This document shows, piece by piece, positions 27,480 to 63,385 of a stretch of DNA of 64,000 nt. The translations under genes were made by a program, and so were the position numbers. How positions within the stretch are numbered: position 1 is the first letter of the stretch; each line of letters starts with the position of its first letter. The DNA comes from Prinia subflava (lineage: Eukaryota; Chordata; Aves; Passeriformes; Cisticolidae). Where the stretch lies: positions 18,816,692 through 18,880,691 of the forward strand of contig NC_086258.1 of the NCBI RefSeq assembly GCF_021018805.1. Direction: 5' to 3'. The notes beneath the pieces were generated by a model. That model ran no database searches, was not told the origin of the DNA, and worked only from the letters and a program-made list of their open reading frames with translations.

Positions 27480-27835
27480 AATTCTATAGGTTGGAAAAGT
27501 CCTTTGAGTTCAACCTTTAACTCAGCACTGCCAAACCCACCACTAAATGATGTCCCTAATGCTTTTAAATCCCTCCAAGGATGTGACTCCACCCCTTCAC
27601 TGGGCAGCCTGTGCCAGTGCTTGACAGCCCCTTTGATGAAGAAATTTTTCCTAATATCCAGTCTAAAGCTCTCCTGGCACAATGTGAGGCTGTTTCCTCT
27701 TGTCTTGTTACTTGGGAGAAAAGCCTGACCCTCACCTGGCTGCAGCTTCTCTCAGGGAATTGCAAAGAAGGAAGAGGTTCCCCCTGAGCCTGCTCTTCTC
27801 GAGGCTGAGCACCCCCAGCTCCCTCAGCTGCTCCA
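27480..27835 (-). mobile_element. CR1 LINE fragment (3' region), antisense orientation
   Basis: Read on the + strand this is the reverse complement of a CR1 3' end. It starts with ATTCTATAGGTTGGAAAAG and runs through CACTGGGCAGCCTGTGCCAG, AAATTTTTCCTAATATCCAG and TGAGGCTGTTTCCTCTTGTC, ending near CCCTCAGCTGCTCC at 27835. It is about 356 bp, longer than the copy at 24752, and appears to belong to a different CR1 subfamily, because the two share little beyond the extreme 3' end. It has no coding capacity. The short open frames on both strands here are debris of the element. Confidence 0.9.
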
Positions 27836-28242
27836 GAATCTGAGACAGCACTGGCCAAGCATGAACTTTAACCCAGGAGTTGGCATTGGCAGTCTGGCAT
27901 TGGATCAGGTCCCCTCTCCCACAGCCAGGGCGCTCTCTGTTGCTGGGCAGCTGAGCAGAAATGCAGCTGTAAAACCATGACTGATCCAGGTGAAAGGTGT
28001 GCTCCTAAATCTGTGTGTAGCTGAGTGTTGAGTCACAGTGCCAAGGTCTCCTGTCCTTCCTGGTGTCCCAGTGTGGGCTGGACCTGCAATGTAGCTCAGC
28101 AGTCAGCTCCTTTGAAGGAAGGTATGTCCTGGCATATTTGAGACTGAACAACCAAGGACTGTGTGTTGATGCATTCAGGTTCCTGTCTGTGTGTAAACTT
28201 CTCCCCAGCTTCTGTTCTTGGGATGTTTGGAGCTGGGGACAC

Positions 28243-28352
28243 TATTTTTCATCCCTACTTCCTTTGACAGTATTTTTCATCCCTACTTCCTTTGACAGTA
28301 TTTTTCATCCCTACTTCCTGTGACAGTATTTTTCATCCCTACTTCCTTTGAC
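28243..28352. repeat. 28-bp minisatellite, about 4 copies
   Basis: Four head-to-tail units begin at 28243, 28271, 28299 and 28327, each opening with TATTTTTCATCCC and ending in TTTGACAG or a one-base variant. Copies 1 and 2 look identical. Copy 3 has one T-to-G change (CCTGTGACAG) and copy 4 breaks off after TTTGAC. The near-identity points to recent expansion. It sits in UBE2O intron 1, and each unit carries a pyrimidine stretch ending in CAG, resembling a splice acceptor. Confidence 0.93.
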
Positions 28353-31300
28353 TCTACCTGGAGTGCAACGTGGCAGTGGCAAACCAAAAAGCTATTTGCA
28401 AGCAGAATTGCCACCTGCTGTTTCTCCTAAAGGGAAATACCAAGTCTCCTGCCCCATGAAGAAAAACTGTGTGGGAATAGGAAAGGATGGTATGTGCTGG
28501 CAGTAAGCATGAATGAGTTGTCCTTTCTCCTTTGTTGGAAAAAACATTCTGAGAGAGGATGACACCAGTAGCTGGAACGTGTGTGGAAGTGATTTTATCT
28601 GCTGGTGGGTATTTATGATGTTACAAGCAAACCTAAATTTCCAATTAGTGAACTTAAACTCTGCTTTGGTTATGCAGAGAGAGACCAGGGATTTATGCCT
28701 CTATGGAGTATCTGCAGTATTCAGTTTGTTTATACACACATCACCCAGGGCTGGTTGTCCCTGTATCATTCTCAGCAACTCCTGTATTATTTGCCACTGA
28801 ACTTGAGAAGTGTTGCTTATTTACCTGCCACAATATGTGGCATTTGTGGCTAGTCCAGATTATCAAAGTGAATTGTTCTGGTTTTGAGCTCTTGTCAGCA
28901 GGGAGTTGTTGGAGAGGAAGATGGGCACAATATCTTGTATTTCTTCAATGGATTTGAGAGATTAAACCCAGAGAGTTACAGTGGGAGTTTAGCCCACCCC
29001 TGCCCAGGGATGTTTGCACCTCGCTGCCAAATTGTTTGCTAAAGTGGGGATCCAGTTTTCTGTCACAGACATCGCTCTCAACCTCTGCTGTTAGTTCAAA
29101 CAAACAAAACCCAAACCACAAAGATTTTGTTTCAAATGACAAGTTTGTAATAAAAAATGAGGCAAGTGGATGAAAGCAGAAAGCTCCCAAGGCTTAATGA
29201 GTTAATGCTCAGTGGAAATGTCTGTCCTCTCCCAGTCTGCCCAGTTCCAGGTGTGAGCCCTGATGGCTCCCTTATTTCATTGGAGGTGAGATGACTCAGC
29301 TGAGAAGGGGAATGTGATCCTGTTGGTGCTTGTTCCCTATGCAGAAAATCAGAGTTTGTGTACCCTTCCTGCTGTGTGTGGTTTGAGAGCATCATCAGCC
29401 CTGCTAAAGTATCAGGTGTTCTCCAGATTGCAGCTGCTGCTTTTTGATCAGTGAATTTGCTGTGGAGCTCAGGCACTGATTCAGTGCTGAGCACTGAGAG
29501 AGCATCTGAATAGCAAAGGAAATAAATGAGGGCCAGGGCTATTCTGTCACTTCTTTTTGCAGTCAAAGCCATAAGGAACATAACTGACCCCAGGCTGGGT
29601 GTGTCATCCCTCTTCCCCAGGGTAAAATGTGTGTGTAGTGATGAGTGTCTTTGGTTTGCCTTATCTAACATGTGTAATAGTGAATTTATTTTTAAAAAAA
29701 GCAGCACAGAACACGTCTTGCATTTGAGGAGTGAGCTCAGCTTGGTGTACAGGCACATAGGATTCCTCAGAGCATCTCTGGGAAACTGCTGTTTCTCATT
29801 CTTGGGGCTCTTACTGAGGCACATGGCTAGAACATAAACCCAGCCATGTTAATACTGAATTTCATAGAGGTAAATTTAGCAACTAAGCTTGTGAGGACCT
29901 ATTTTAAAAGTGCTTCTGCAACAGAATTCCCTCAGTGCTGAGGGAGGGGGCTGTCCCTTGGTTGATGATCGCATTGCTCTGGGTGTGACAGAGGACAGGA
30001 GGGATGACTGAACTGTTGTGTTCATCAACAGCCATTACAGCTTACTCTGGTTGGACTTCTTGTGGATTTTGAGTCTTTTGTGACATGACAGATCTGTGAA
30101 GTGTTTATTGTTGATGCTGGCGTTCTGCCTGCTCCTTGGCTTGCTTTTCCTTGCAACTGAGACAGGTGGGTCTGGCACATGAAGCTGAAAATAGTGCTGC
30201 CTTTAAAAGCCAAGAGACCTGAAAATAGGTTAAATATAGACCCTCTGTAGAGGAAGTTTTATGCTTTGCTTTGGGAAGAATTTGTAGCATTATATTCTTG
30301 AGGAAGGATAACAAAATGGGAATGCTGCTAATTTACAGTTTCTGTGATTTACCAGCACTGACTAACCCAAAGATATTGCTGCTGCTGCTGGGTAACATCG
30401 AATCATCTTGATGATCCAGGCTCTTCAGAGGCTGCAGCATAGGGAACAGTATGGCTCAGTGATGTGTTGAAACATAATGCATCAATTTAAGGCCTAATGC
30501 ATTTTGAAATGAAACTATCATCATAACTTGGAGCTGTGCAGCGAGAATATTTCACTTACAATACCCAAACTGCTGCTCATGCTTGACTACTTACTGGAAT
30601 GTGAATATTGCAGCCCGATTCTGAATTTTAAAAGGCTGCCTATACAGTACTTACTTCAACAAATAATTTTAGAAAGCTGTATAAAAATTCATGTCTATCT
30701 ATATACCACAGTGGGATGTGGGAGGCAGTGAAAACACTTCTGCAATCTGGAAATGTGCTGTGGGCTTCAGGTTTCCCACTCTGGTGTGGTTCTGACTCCA
30801 GAAGTTGGGTCTAAAAGCCTGGCTGGGTCTCTTCCTCTCCTACTGAAACACGCAGTCAAGAAGATGATAAATGCTCAGGTCCTTTGGTTTGATTCCAGAT
30901 CCTGTTCTTGGATTATAGATTTGTCTAATTTAGTAAAGCAGGCTGTAAGCCAGGGAGTGGGTTAGGGTGGAATGCTGACAAAGCCCAGTGGAGTTCAGGC
31001 TGGGGATGAACAAGGAAAAGGCAGAAATGCAGCAGCAGTGGCACAGTTGGTTCTGGAAGTGACATGTGAGAGAGGCTCTGTCCCCCATGGGGCTTTCATG
31101 TGGCACTTCCCAGAGCACGGGGTGTAATTAGTGTGTTTGCAGGGCTCAGAGTGATGTATCAATGCAAATAGCTTCTGGACCACTGAAATGCAGATGAGGC
31201 TTCTCCCTGTTCAGCAGAGGGAGGTTTTAGCTGAGTGACTGGGAGGCTGAGCAAGCCTGCAATTGGAGTTCAGTCTTGTGGCCTCCTGCTGGACGTCATC

Positions 31301-31706
31301 TCTCATGCAGCATTCCAATGTATTCAATGGCAGCTGCATTTTGTAGTTTGAAGCTTGTTGAAAACATTTAATGAAATAACCTGCAAGTAGTCTTGAGGTC
31401 ACTGAAACACCTGGATGAAGGGCCACTTTTGGAAGGACATCACTTGGTTAATCACTGGAGACTGATCAAGTGATCCATTCCCTTTCCAGGAGCACTCCTG
31501 GTGCCCACAGGTCTGTGTGAGCTGCTGTTGGGTATGTAGGGATGGTCCAACCACATCCTTTGCTGCCAGAACGAGCTCTTTGCCAGCAAGTGCTTTAGCA
31601 GGAGCTGGAATAAGCAGTGCTTTGACTTTATCTGTGGTCTTATTGATGTTTTTTTACCTGCGTGTACCTGAGAGCTTTTAAGTGCAGCAGCAGACATTTC
31701 TTTTCC

Positions 31707-31716
31707 TTTTTTTTTT
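31707..31716. repeat. poly(T) run, 10 bases
   Basis: Simple homopolymer in the last 600 bases of intron 1. No element body is attached. Confidence 0.6.
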
Positions 31717-32226
31717 CAAGACAAGTGCTTGCTGCAGTGATTTGTCACCTATTCCCCTGCCAGCCAAGACTTCTTACTGTACAGGACTTTGCCTTATGTG
31801 TCCCAGGCTTTCCACAGTTATTTGGGAGTGTCTAGGGTGAAAAGTGTGCAGGATGAGAGACAGAACTGTGGTGTGATGTGCAGCTTCATGTGTCTTCTGT
31901 CTTCTCTACTACATAGACTGGATGTGGGTAGGAAATGCGTGGTGCAGGCAGGGGAAGAGGAGAGGGAGACTTGAGGGGATGAATGAGTCAATGTGTGCAC
32001 CCTTTTTGATGTGTCTGCTGACTTAGAGCACAGTCATGGATGGATCTGCTGGTTGCTGATGTCAGATCTGTCAATTGGATTTTGCAACTGTGCCAAGGGG
32101 ATTAACTCCGTGTGTGGAAGTGCCTCAGCATCCTCCACTGCAATCCTCCTCAGTCTGGAGGGTTGGGTACTGTGCATTTGTATTTGTCATGTTATTTCTG
32201 TCATCTGGGGTCATCACTAAAGCAAA

Positions 32227-32250
32227 TCTCTCTCTCTTTCTCTCTCTCCT
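32227..32250. repeat. UBE2O: (CT)n-rich polypyrimidine tract of exon 2
   Basis: A near-pure run of TC dinucleotides stops three bases before the TAG acceptor at 32251-32253. It serves as the polypyrimidine tract for exon 2 and is also a microsatellite liable to length change. Its length and purity should make a strong U2AF binding site. Confidence 0.85.
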
Positions 32251-32253
32251 TAG

Positions 32254-58246
<25,993 letters not shown>

Positions 58247-60850
58247 ACCATCAGGTTAGGGACAGGCAGGTGCAGGGGAGAAGGGAAAGCAGCAGAAAGT
58301 AAATTGGCAAATGCTGTTACCAATCAACTGGCTTCTCCTTCCAGCTTTTCTTCCTCAGCTTGGTTTGTTCCAAAGAAGGTGGTAGGTCTGATTGCTCCTC
58401 TGAGGAAAGGTTGTTTAAGCATGAAAAACTCTTTGCCCCCAACCCCTCTTCTTCCCCCCCCGTCCCATATACGTGCTCTTCTTGCAAGTTTGACCCTGCA
58501 ATGGTAAGATTTGAGACCTGCACAGAAGCAGTCTTGCAGCCACGTTCCCTCTGCACTTTCATCTTGGGGCACCTTTCCACACAAGGACTCTTCTTACCCA
58601 GCGCTACACCCATCAGTTTGTTCTGGTGGGGTTCCAGCCAGGAGAAGGGATTGCTGTAGTTTCTGGAAATGAAGGGCAATGCCCTCCCAGTCTTTTATTT
58701 TTCTCAGCATTCCCACGGGTTCTATGAAGTCTACCCCAGCTTATCTGTACTTAGACATTGGATTGTGTTTGCATTGGAGTTGTCTACACCATACGGAATT
58801 GCTCTAGTCTTAGTTGTTCACCCATAGCTACGAGGTTCTTCCAGTCGGGATTGGTAGGCAGGGCCAGAGCTCTGCACTGGCACTTGTGCTACCCTGGGAG
58901 TGCTGCAGACTTTCCATCCAGTTCTGCAACTTCCAGGTCACTCTCCTGGAGGCAAGTCTAGCCATCCCCACTTCTTTTTCTCCAGAGTGAGGCAAACTTC
59001 CCTTTCCCCACCATGCATGCCTGTCTTCTAGAAATACATGGGATTCAGGGTTCTGCCCTCGTTACTTGCTTAGGTATCCGTGTCTTTTGTTCCCGGCCAT
59101 CCCGGCTGGCACACAGCACTACACGCACCCCGGATCCCAGCCTCACCCGGGCAAGCAGCAGCAACTGATCCCGGGGCCTGCTGTAGGTCTGGATCAGCCT
59201 GGCGTGGCTGCTGCTCCCTCCTGCAGCTGTACACGGGTGCTCAGGAGCTGTGGGAGCCAGGGTCACCCCAGGGAAGCCGTGTCACAGCGAGGCCCTGCTG
59301 TGGCAGCCCCAGCTTGTCCCGGTTCCTGCGCTGTTACAGCAACGCTGGTTTGGGCTCTTATCTGCTCCTTCCCCTGCCAGCTGTTTCCCGTGGTGGCCTG
59401 GCTGTGGCCAGCAGCACTGTGGGCACAGCACCTCCCATCCCTGATCCCAACCACGGTGCTGCTGGGTGCTCTGGGAAACACCTGGTGAGGGCAGCCCGTG
59501 TTTCCCAGCCTGAGCTGGTGACTGTGAGCGCTTTGGAGCAGTGACTTGGCAGAGTCCCCTGGTCAGGTCCCCTTCCTGTCTGCACCTTCACTTGGGGCTG
59601 GGCAGTCGCACTCCAGCCCCGCTGCCTTTGCCCAGGGCTCAGGCATTGGAGGGGCACCCACGTAGCATCCATGAGCAGCACAGGGTGTCATTGTCCCTCA
59701 GCTGCACGGGGAGGAGTGTGCCAGGCTTCCCGGGGAGGAGTCGGGCTGAGCAGATGGCACTGCCAGAGGTAAGGATGGAGCCAACGCTCTCCTTTGCTCT
59801 TGCTCACTGTGGCTGAGTGGTTGGAAATGGAGAACAGTGGGAGAACCCAGCATGTTGGTGCAGTGCTTTTTGCTCCCAGAAACATTAAGGGCTGCACCCA
59901 CCAGCCCAAATCCACCTCCCCCCAGCTCCTTGTGCTTTCCCACTGCCCCCACGATGCTCCTGAGCCAGGGGCTGGCTGCACAAAGTCCTCCTTGTGTCCC
60001 CATCCACCATTGGGCTTTTGGAAGACACATCCCTCTCCCAGTGCTCCGGAGGATGCAGGGCTTGGCTGTGGTGAAGAGCTGGGCTGCAGAGGTCTCCAGC
60101 CACTGCTCTGTGGGTGGATCATCTGCAACTGCAGCCCTGCTCCAGGAGCCCTCCCTGCCTGGCAGGAGGGAGGTCAGGCCAATTTGGGGTGCAGAGAGGG
60201 GCTGGGAGCTGCAGGCAGGGCAGGGCGAGCTGGAGCTGGAGCCATGGCCATGTTCAGGAGAAAATGGAGCCCTTTGGAGCACGGGACCATCTCAGAGGGC
60301 TGAGGGCGAGGGGTGAGGCCACTGCTCCAGGGAAAGGGAGGAGCAGGCAGTGAGGCTGATTGCAGGCACAGCAACGGTTCGTGATCCAGACACTGACACC
60401 CTCTGTCCCCAGAGCCAGGCTGCCCCGAGACCCTCAGGAGCAGGGAGGGAGGGAGAAACCCACTGGGGGTGGAGGAGCTGTAGGGTTCCCCCTTTCCCCT
60501 CCTTTACTCTGCAGCTCTCATCTCACAGGGCACGGGTCAGGCAGGCACCACGTCCTCCCCTTTGCCCAAAAAGTCTCTGATCCTACACAAAGAGCTTTTG
60601 CACAGGCTGGGCTCTCTTCGAGGAGGTGGATGTTGACCTTCTGGAAGGGGACACTGCTCACCCTGGCACCACTCGCTCTCTGCAGCTGTCCCAAACCCAA
60701 GCGTGCACAGAGGTTTACAGATTTTCTAAAGCTTTTGATAATGTGAAGCTCCTGGGTGATGAGGTTGGTGGTGAGCACACTGCAGCTATGTAATTTTTTG
60801 TGTATGTATGTAATATTTAAGGGTAACAAAATTTAAAAGGCTAAAACCTT

Positions 60851-60880
60851 AAAAAAAAAAATTAAAAACACACAAAAAAA
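60851..60880. repeat. A-rich stretch in the 3' UTR
   Basis: Eleven A, then ATTAAAAACACACAAAAAAA. It may prime oligo-dT internally and give false 3' ends in cDNA libraries. Confidence 0.7.
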
Positions 60881-61033
60881 GCCAAAGCATGATGCATATT
60901 GTTAGCCTTAAAACTGGCTACACGACTGTGTGATGTACAAATGAGAGCAGCCTGTAACGGTTTTAAGTGCTGGGGAGGGGGAAGAAGCATTACAAAATCA
61001 GTTTGTAGCCTTGATTCTGTACAGTATTTAATG

Positions 61034-61039
61034 AATAAA
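61034..61039 (+). terminator. UBE2O: poly(A) signal AATAAA, UBE2O candidate 1
   Basis: Canonical hexamer in TGAATAAAAAAC with GT-rich sequence 25-60 bases downstream (GTGTGTCG and GATGTGGATG). It is the first canonical signal noticed after the stop codon. Confidence 0.65.
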
Positions 61040-61140
61040 AAACAAACCTGACTATTGAGGCCATGCTTAGAGGTGTGTCGTTCACGTGCAGATGTGGATG
61101 CTTGGTTGCTTATGATATATGTATAAAGTGCTGTGTGACC

Positions 61141-61146
61141 ATTAAA
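61141..61146 (+). terminator. UBE2O: poly(A) signal ATTAAA, UBE2O candidate 2
   Basis: The common variant hexamer, followed at once by a T-rich and GT-rich downstream element (ACTTTTTTTACC, then GATTTTTTTTGTTTGG). Confidence 0.5.
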
Positions 61147-61191
61147 ACTTTTTTTACCTGCAGATTTTTTTTGTTTGGCTAACCAAGGTGT

Positions 61192-61197
61192 AATAAA
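61192..61197 (+). terminator. UBE2O: poly(A) signal AATAAA, UBE2O candidate 3
   Basis: Canonical hexamer in GTGTAATAAAGG, with CTGTGAGTAG and TCTGTGAGTTGTC 30-60 bases on. It is the most distal of the three clustered candidates. Confidence 0.5.
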
Positions 61198-61224
61198 GGA
61201 GGGAAGATGACTTGCCATTAAATT

Positions 61225-62885
61225 TTGCCTCTGTGAGTAGTTCTGTGAGTTGTCTCTTTCTTTCCCCCACCGCCCCCTGCCATGCTTCTGGCACTTGCCC
61301 CTCTCTGGCGCATCCCTGTGCCAGCCTGGGGGCTGGACAGGGTCCCAGTGGCTGAAGCCGAGTCCGGAGGGATCCAGGCAGGTCTGGCAGGGAGGGGCTG
61401 CCCCTGTGGCTGTCTATAAACTGTTCCCCAGAATTCTGATTTGCAGAAGGCATCTGTCAGGCTGGGCTTTTTTGTTTTGTATGGTCCTCGCTGGCCCCTG
61501 GTGCTTGCGGGGGCTCAGCGCGGCTTCCAGCAGCCCCGGAGATCATGGGCAGACTCAGGCAAAAAAAAAAAAAACCTTTGTGGGAGTTCTGCCCGTCACC
61601 TCAGCACACAGGTAAGAGTGTGAGGGATGAGGGTGGACACAGCCGTGTCTGAACCCGCTGCCGGAATCTGGGGCAGTGATGTGGAGTCGGGAGTCCTGAC
61701 TTACATTCTGTCCCCCTGGGGCCCTCCCTGGCTGCAGGCGCAGCTCGAGGTGCCCGTGCCCGACACGGGCAGGGTCTCGGTGGGCTGGAGCCGCTCGCAG
61801 CTCCCTCGGTGCCCTCCCCCCGTGCCGGGAGCGCGGGGCTGTGCGGGAGGAGGGCACAGCCCGTGCCTGCCGCCCAACAGGTTCTGGAGCAGATGGGGAT
61901 GGCAGAGCTGTGCGAAACCTGGGAAATGCAGGGCGAGGGCGATCCCGGCCAGGCTGCCGCTGGGAGCCAGGCAGGATCCGGGAGGAGCCTGCAGGGAGCC
62001 TTTCAGGGGCTGCGAGCCTGAACGGCTCCGCTCTGCTCGTCTGTGTCCCTTGACAGAGACGGCTCTGAGCGCATCCCCTGCCACGGGCTCTCCCTCCAGC
62101 AGCTCAGCGGGGTTAGAGAGTTATTGCTCAGCCTGTTTTTACACCTGGCCCGATGCCACGGGGGAAATAACTTTATTTTGGGAGGTGGTTCCCAGCTGCT
62201 GCCTGCCCTGCTGGCTCAGGAACAGGGTTTCTCTCCATGATCAAGTGAGGCCATGGGGGGAGGACAATCGTGTTCTTCTTTCCCGGATCTGCCATCCTAA
62301 TTGCATAGTTTGCAGTTGAATAAATGCAAACAACCATCACTGTTTACTCTTCTGCTTTGTACTTGAGCGCTGAAAATGAGGTTTAATTACTGCAATTTTA
62401 TACCAAAGAGGCTGAGTAATCCCCCCCAGGCAAGCCCCAGGGCAGAGACCCGTAGCAGGGCTCCAGCTGGCCCCGCACAGCCCGAGAAAAGGGATGCAAG
62501 AGCCCCCCAAAGGGCCCCTGCTGCAGGCAGAAAGCCAAACCCAACTCTTACGACCCCTCCTTGAGCCTCTTTCATGAGCCCTTCCCTGCTGTCACTCAGA
62601 GGCACCGAACTTTCCCCAGGATGTCCCCAAGTGTCACTGCAGGCCTGAGCTCCCCGGATAGGATCAGCCCCCGGTGAGAGGCTGAGCAGGGAGGCATCAC
62701 TGCACCCCAAACTCGGGGTGGCTGGTGGCAGCAATGCTCCGTGTCCTGCGTCCTCAGCATCTCCCCTGGGCCATGGGTGAGCCCAGCCCCTGACAGCAGC
62801 CGTGAGCTCGGATTCAAAACCCAGGAAGGATATTTTGGTTTGGTTTAGGGGTTTTTTTCTTTTTTTTTTCTTTTTTTTTTTCCTT
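61225..62885. other. UBE2O-SPHK1 intergenic spacer
   Basis: About 1.7 kb between the two convergent 3' ends. It contains a 14-base A run at 61561-61574 and CpG-rich unique sequence at about 61.6-62.1 kb. Open frames of 60-230 codons occur in it, but none is recognised. No tRNA, snoRNA or repeat was identified. Confidence 0.65.
61561..61574. repeat. poly(A) run, 14 bases
   Basis: Homopolymer in the intergenic spacer. No retroelement was recognised upstream of it. Confidence 0.75.
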
Positions 62886-62891
62886 TTTTTT
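62852..62891. repeat. T-rich tract, about 40 bases, with C interruptions
   Basis: Runs of 7, 10, 11 and 8 T separated by C or CC. Read on the - strand it is an A-rich tract lying about 15 bases beyond the distal SPHK1 AATAAA. Confidence 0.85.
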
Positions 62892-62905
62892 GCAAACGCT
62901 AGATA

Positions 62906-62911
62906 TTTATT
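62906..62911 (-). terminator. SPHK1: poly(A) signal AATAAA, SPHK1 distal
   Basis: Canonical hexamer on the - strand (TTTATT on +), followed 15 bases later by the A-rich tract. Confidence 0.6.
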
Positions 62912-62982
62912 TTGTATTTCTCACAAGAATAAACTCCGCTTCTACAGGAAGCTTTGGGTAGAAACATTCTTTAAAAAGTCGG

Positions 62983-62988
62983 TTTATT
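62983..62988 (-). terminator. SPHK1: poly(A) signal AATAAA, SPHK1 proximal
   Basis: Canonical hexamer on the - strand in ACAATAAACC, about 400 bases after the stop codon. Confidence 0.6.
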
Positions 62989-63385
62989 GTATTAGATCTA
63001 TTGGTCCAGACCCTCCCTGGGGGTGGCGCTGGCTCCGGGGCGGGGACACAGCAATGCCACCGTGTGCGTCCGAGCCGGGGAGGGGACGGGGCTGTGCCGG
63101 CGCAGCCGCCTGGGGGCCGGGACCTCGTACCAGGACAAAACACGCTGGCATCTCGCCGGCACCGAGTACCTGATGGGGCTTGTGGCTCATCTTTGGAACA
63201 GCACCGGTGGCTGTCCCAAGGGGGGGGTAAAGCTAAGCGTGGGGGCAAGCGAGGGGATGAGCCCCACGCCCCCCCAAGACCTATTGCTATGGAAGGAGGG
63301 GTTCCTGAGTGGGAGGAAGGCTCTGCCACCCTGGCGCCGGGCCGTGCCGGCAGCTCAGCGCCGCAGGGAGGGCGAACGGGGGGGC

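Larger units (their letters stand above)
1..32253 (+). other. UBE2O: UBE2O intron 1 (3' portion, more than 32 kb)
   Basis: No exon of any recognisable protein was found on either strand before exon 2 at 32254. UBE2O exon 1 should be GC- and CpG-rich and carry the start codon. Nothing of that kind is seen here, so it is inferred to lie upstream of the window. The many open frames of 60-150 codons show no known domain, no conserved splice context and no codon bias, and are treated as chance. The stretch holds two CR1 LINE fragments, a 28-bp minisatellite, short T and TG runs and otherwise unique sequence. The + strand looks rich in T and G, as expected of DNA transcribed in this direction. Confidence 0.8.
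58247..61055 (+). other. UBE2O: UBE2O 3' UTR (probable, end approximate)
   Basis: No further coding exon of UBE2O is expected. No AATAAA or ATTAAA was noticed between the stop codon and 61034, so the 3' UTR is inferred to run about 2.8 kb to the first signal, possibly on to about 61.2 kb. The last 150 bases (GTACAGTATTTAATGAATAA and flanks) look like a typical vertebrate UTR end. The small open frames in it show no recognised product. The CT/GC-rich middle (59.0-60.4 kb) holds no repeat I recognise. Confidence 0.65.
62892..63385 (-). other. SPHK1: SPHK1 3' UTR (probable)
   Basis: Follows the TGA at 63386-63388 on the - strand and includes two AATAAA signals (62983-62988 and 62906-62911). It is GC-rich near the stop and AT-rich near the signals. 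A long frame in another register crosses it, with no similarity to anything known. Confidence 0.7.

Noticed and set aside
61627..62319. 230-codon + frame in the UBE2O-SPHK1 spacer
   Set aside because: It lies in CpG-rich sequence that suppresses stops, and its Pro/Arg/Ser/Cys-rich product is not recognisable.
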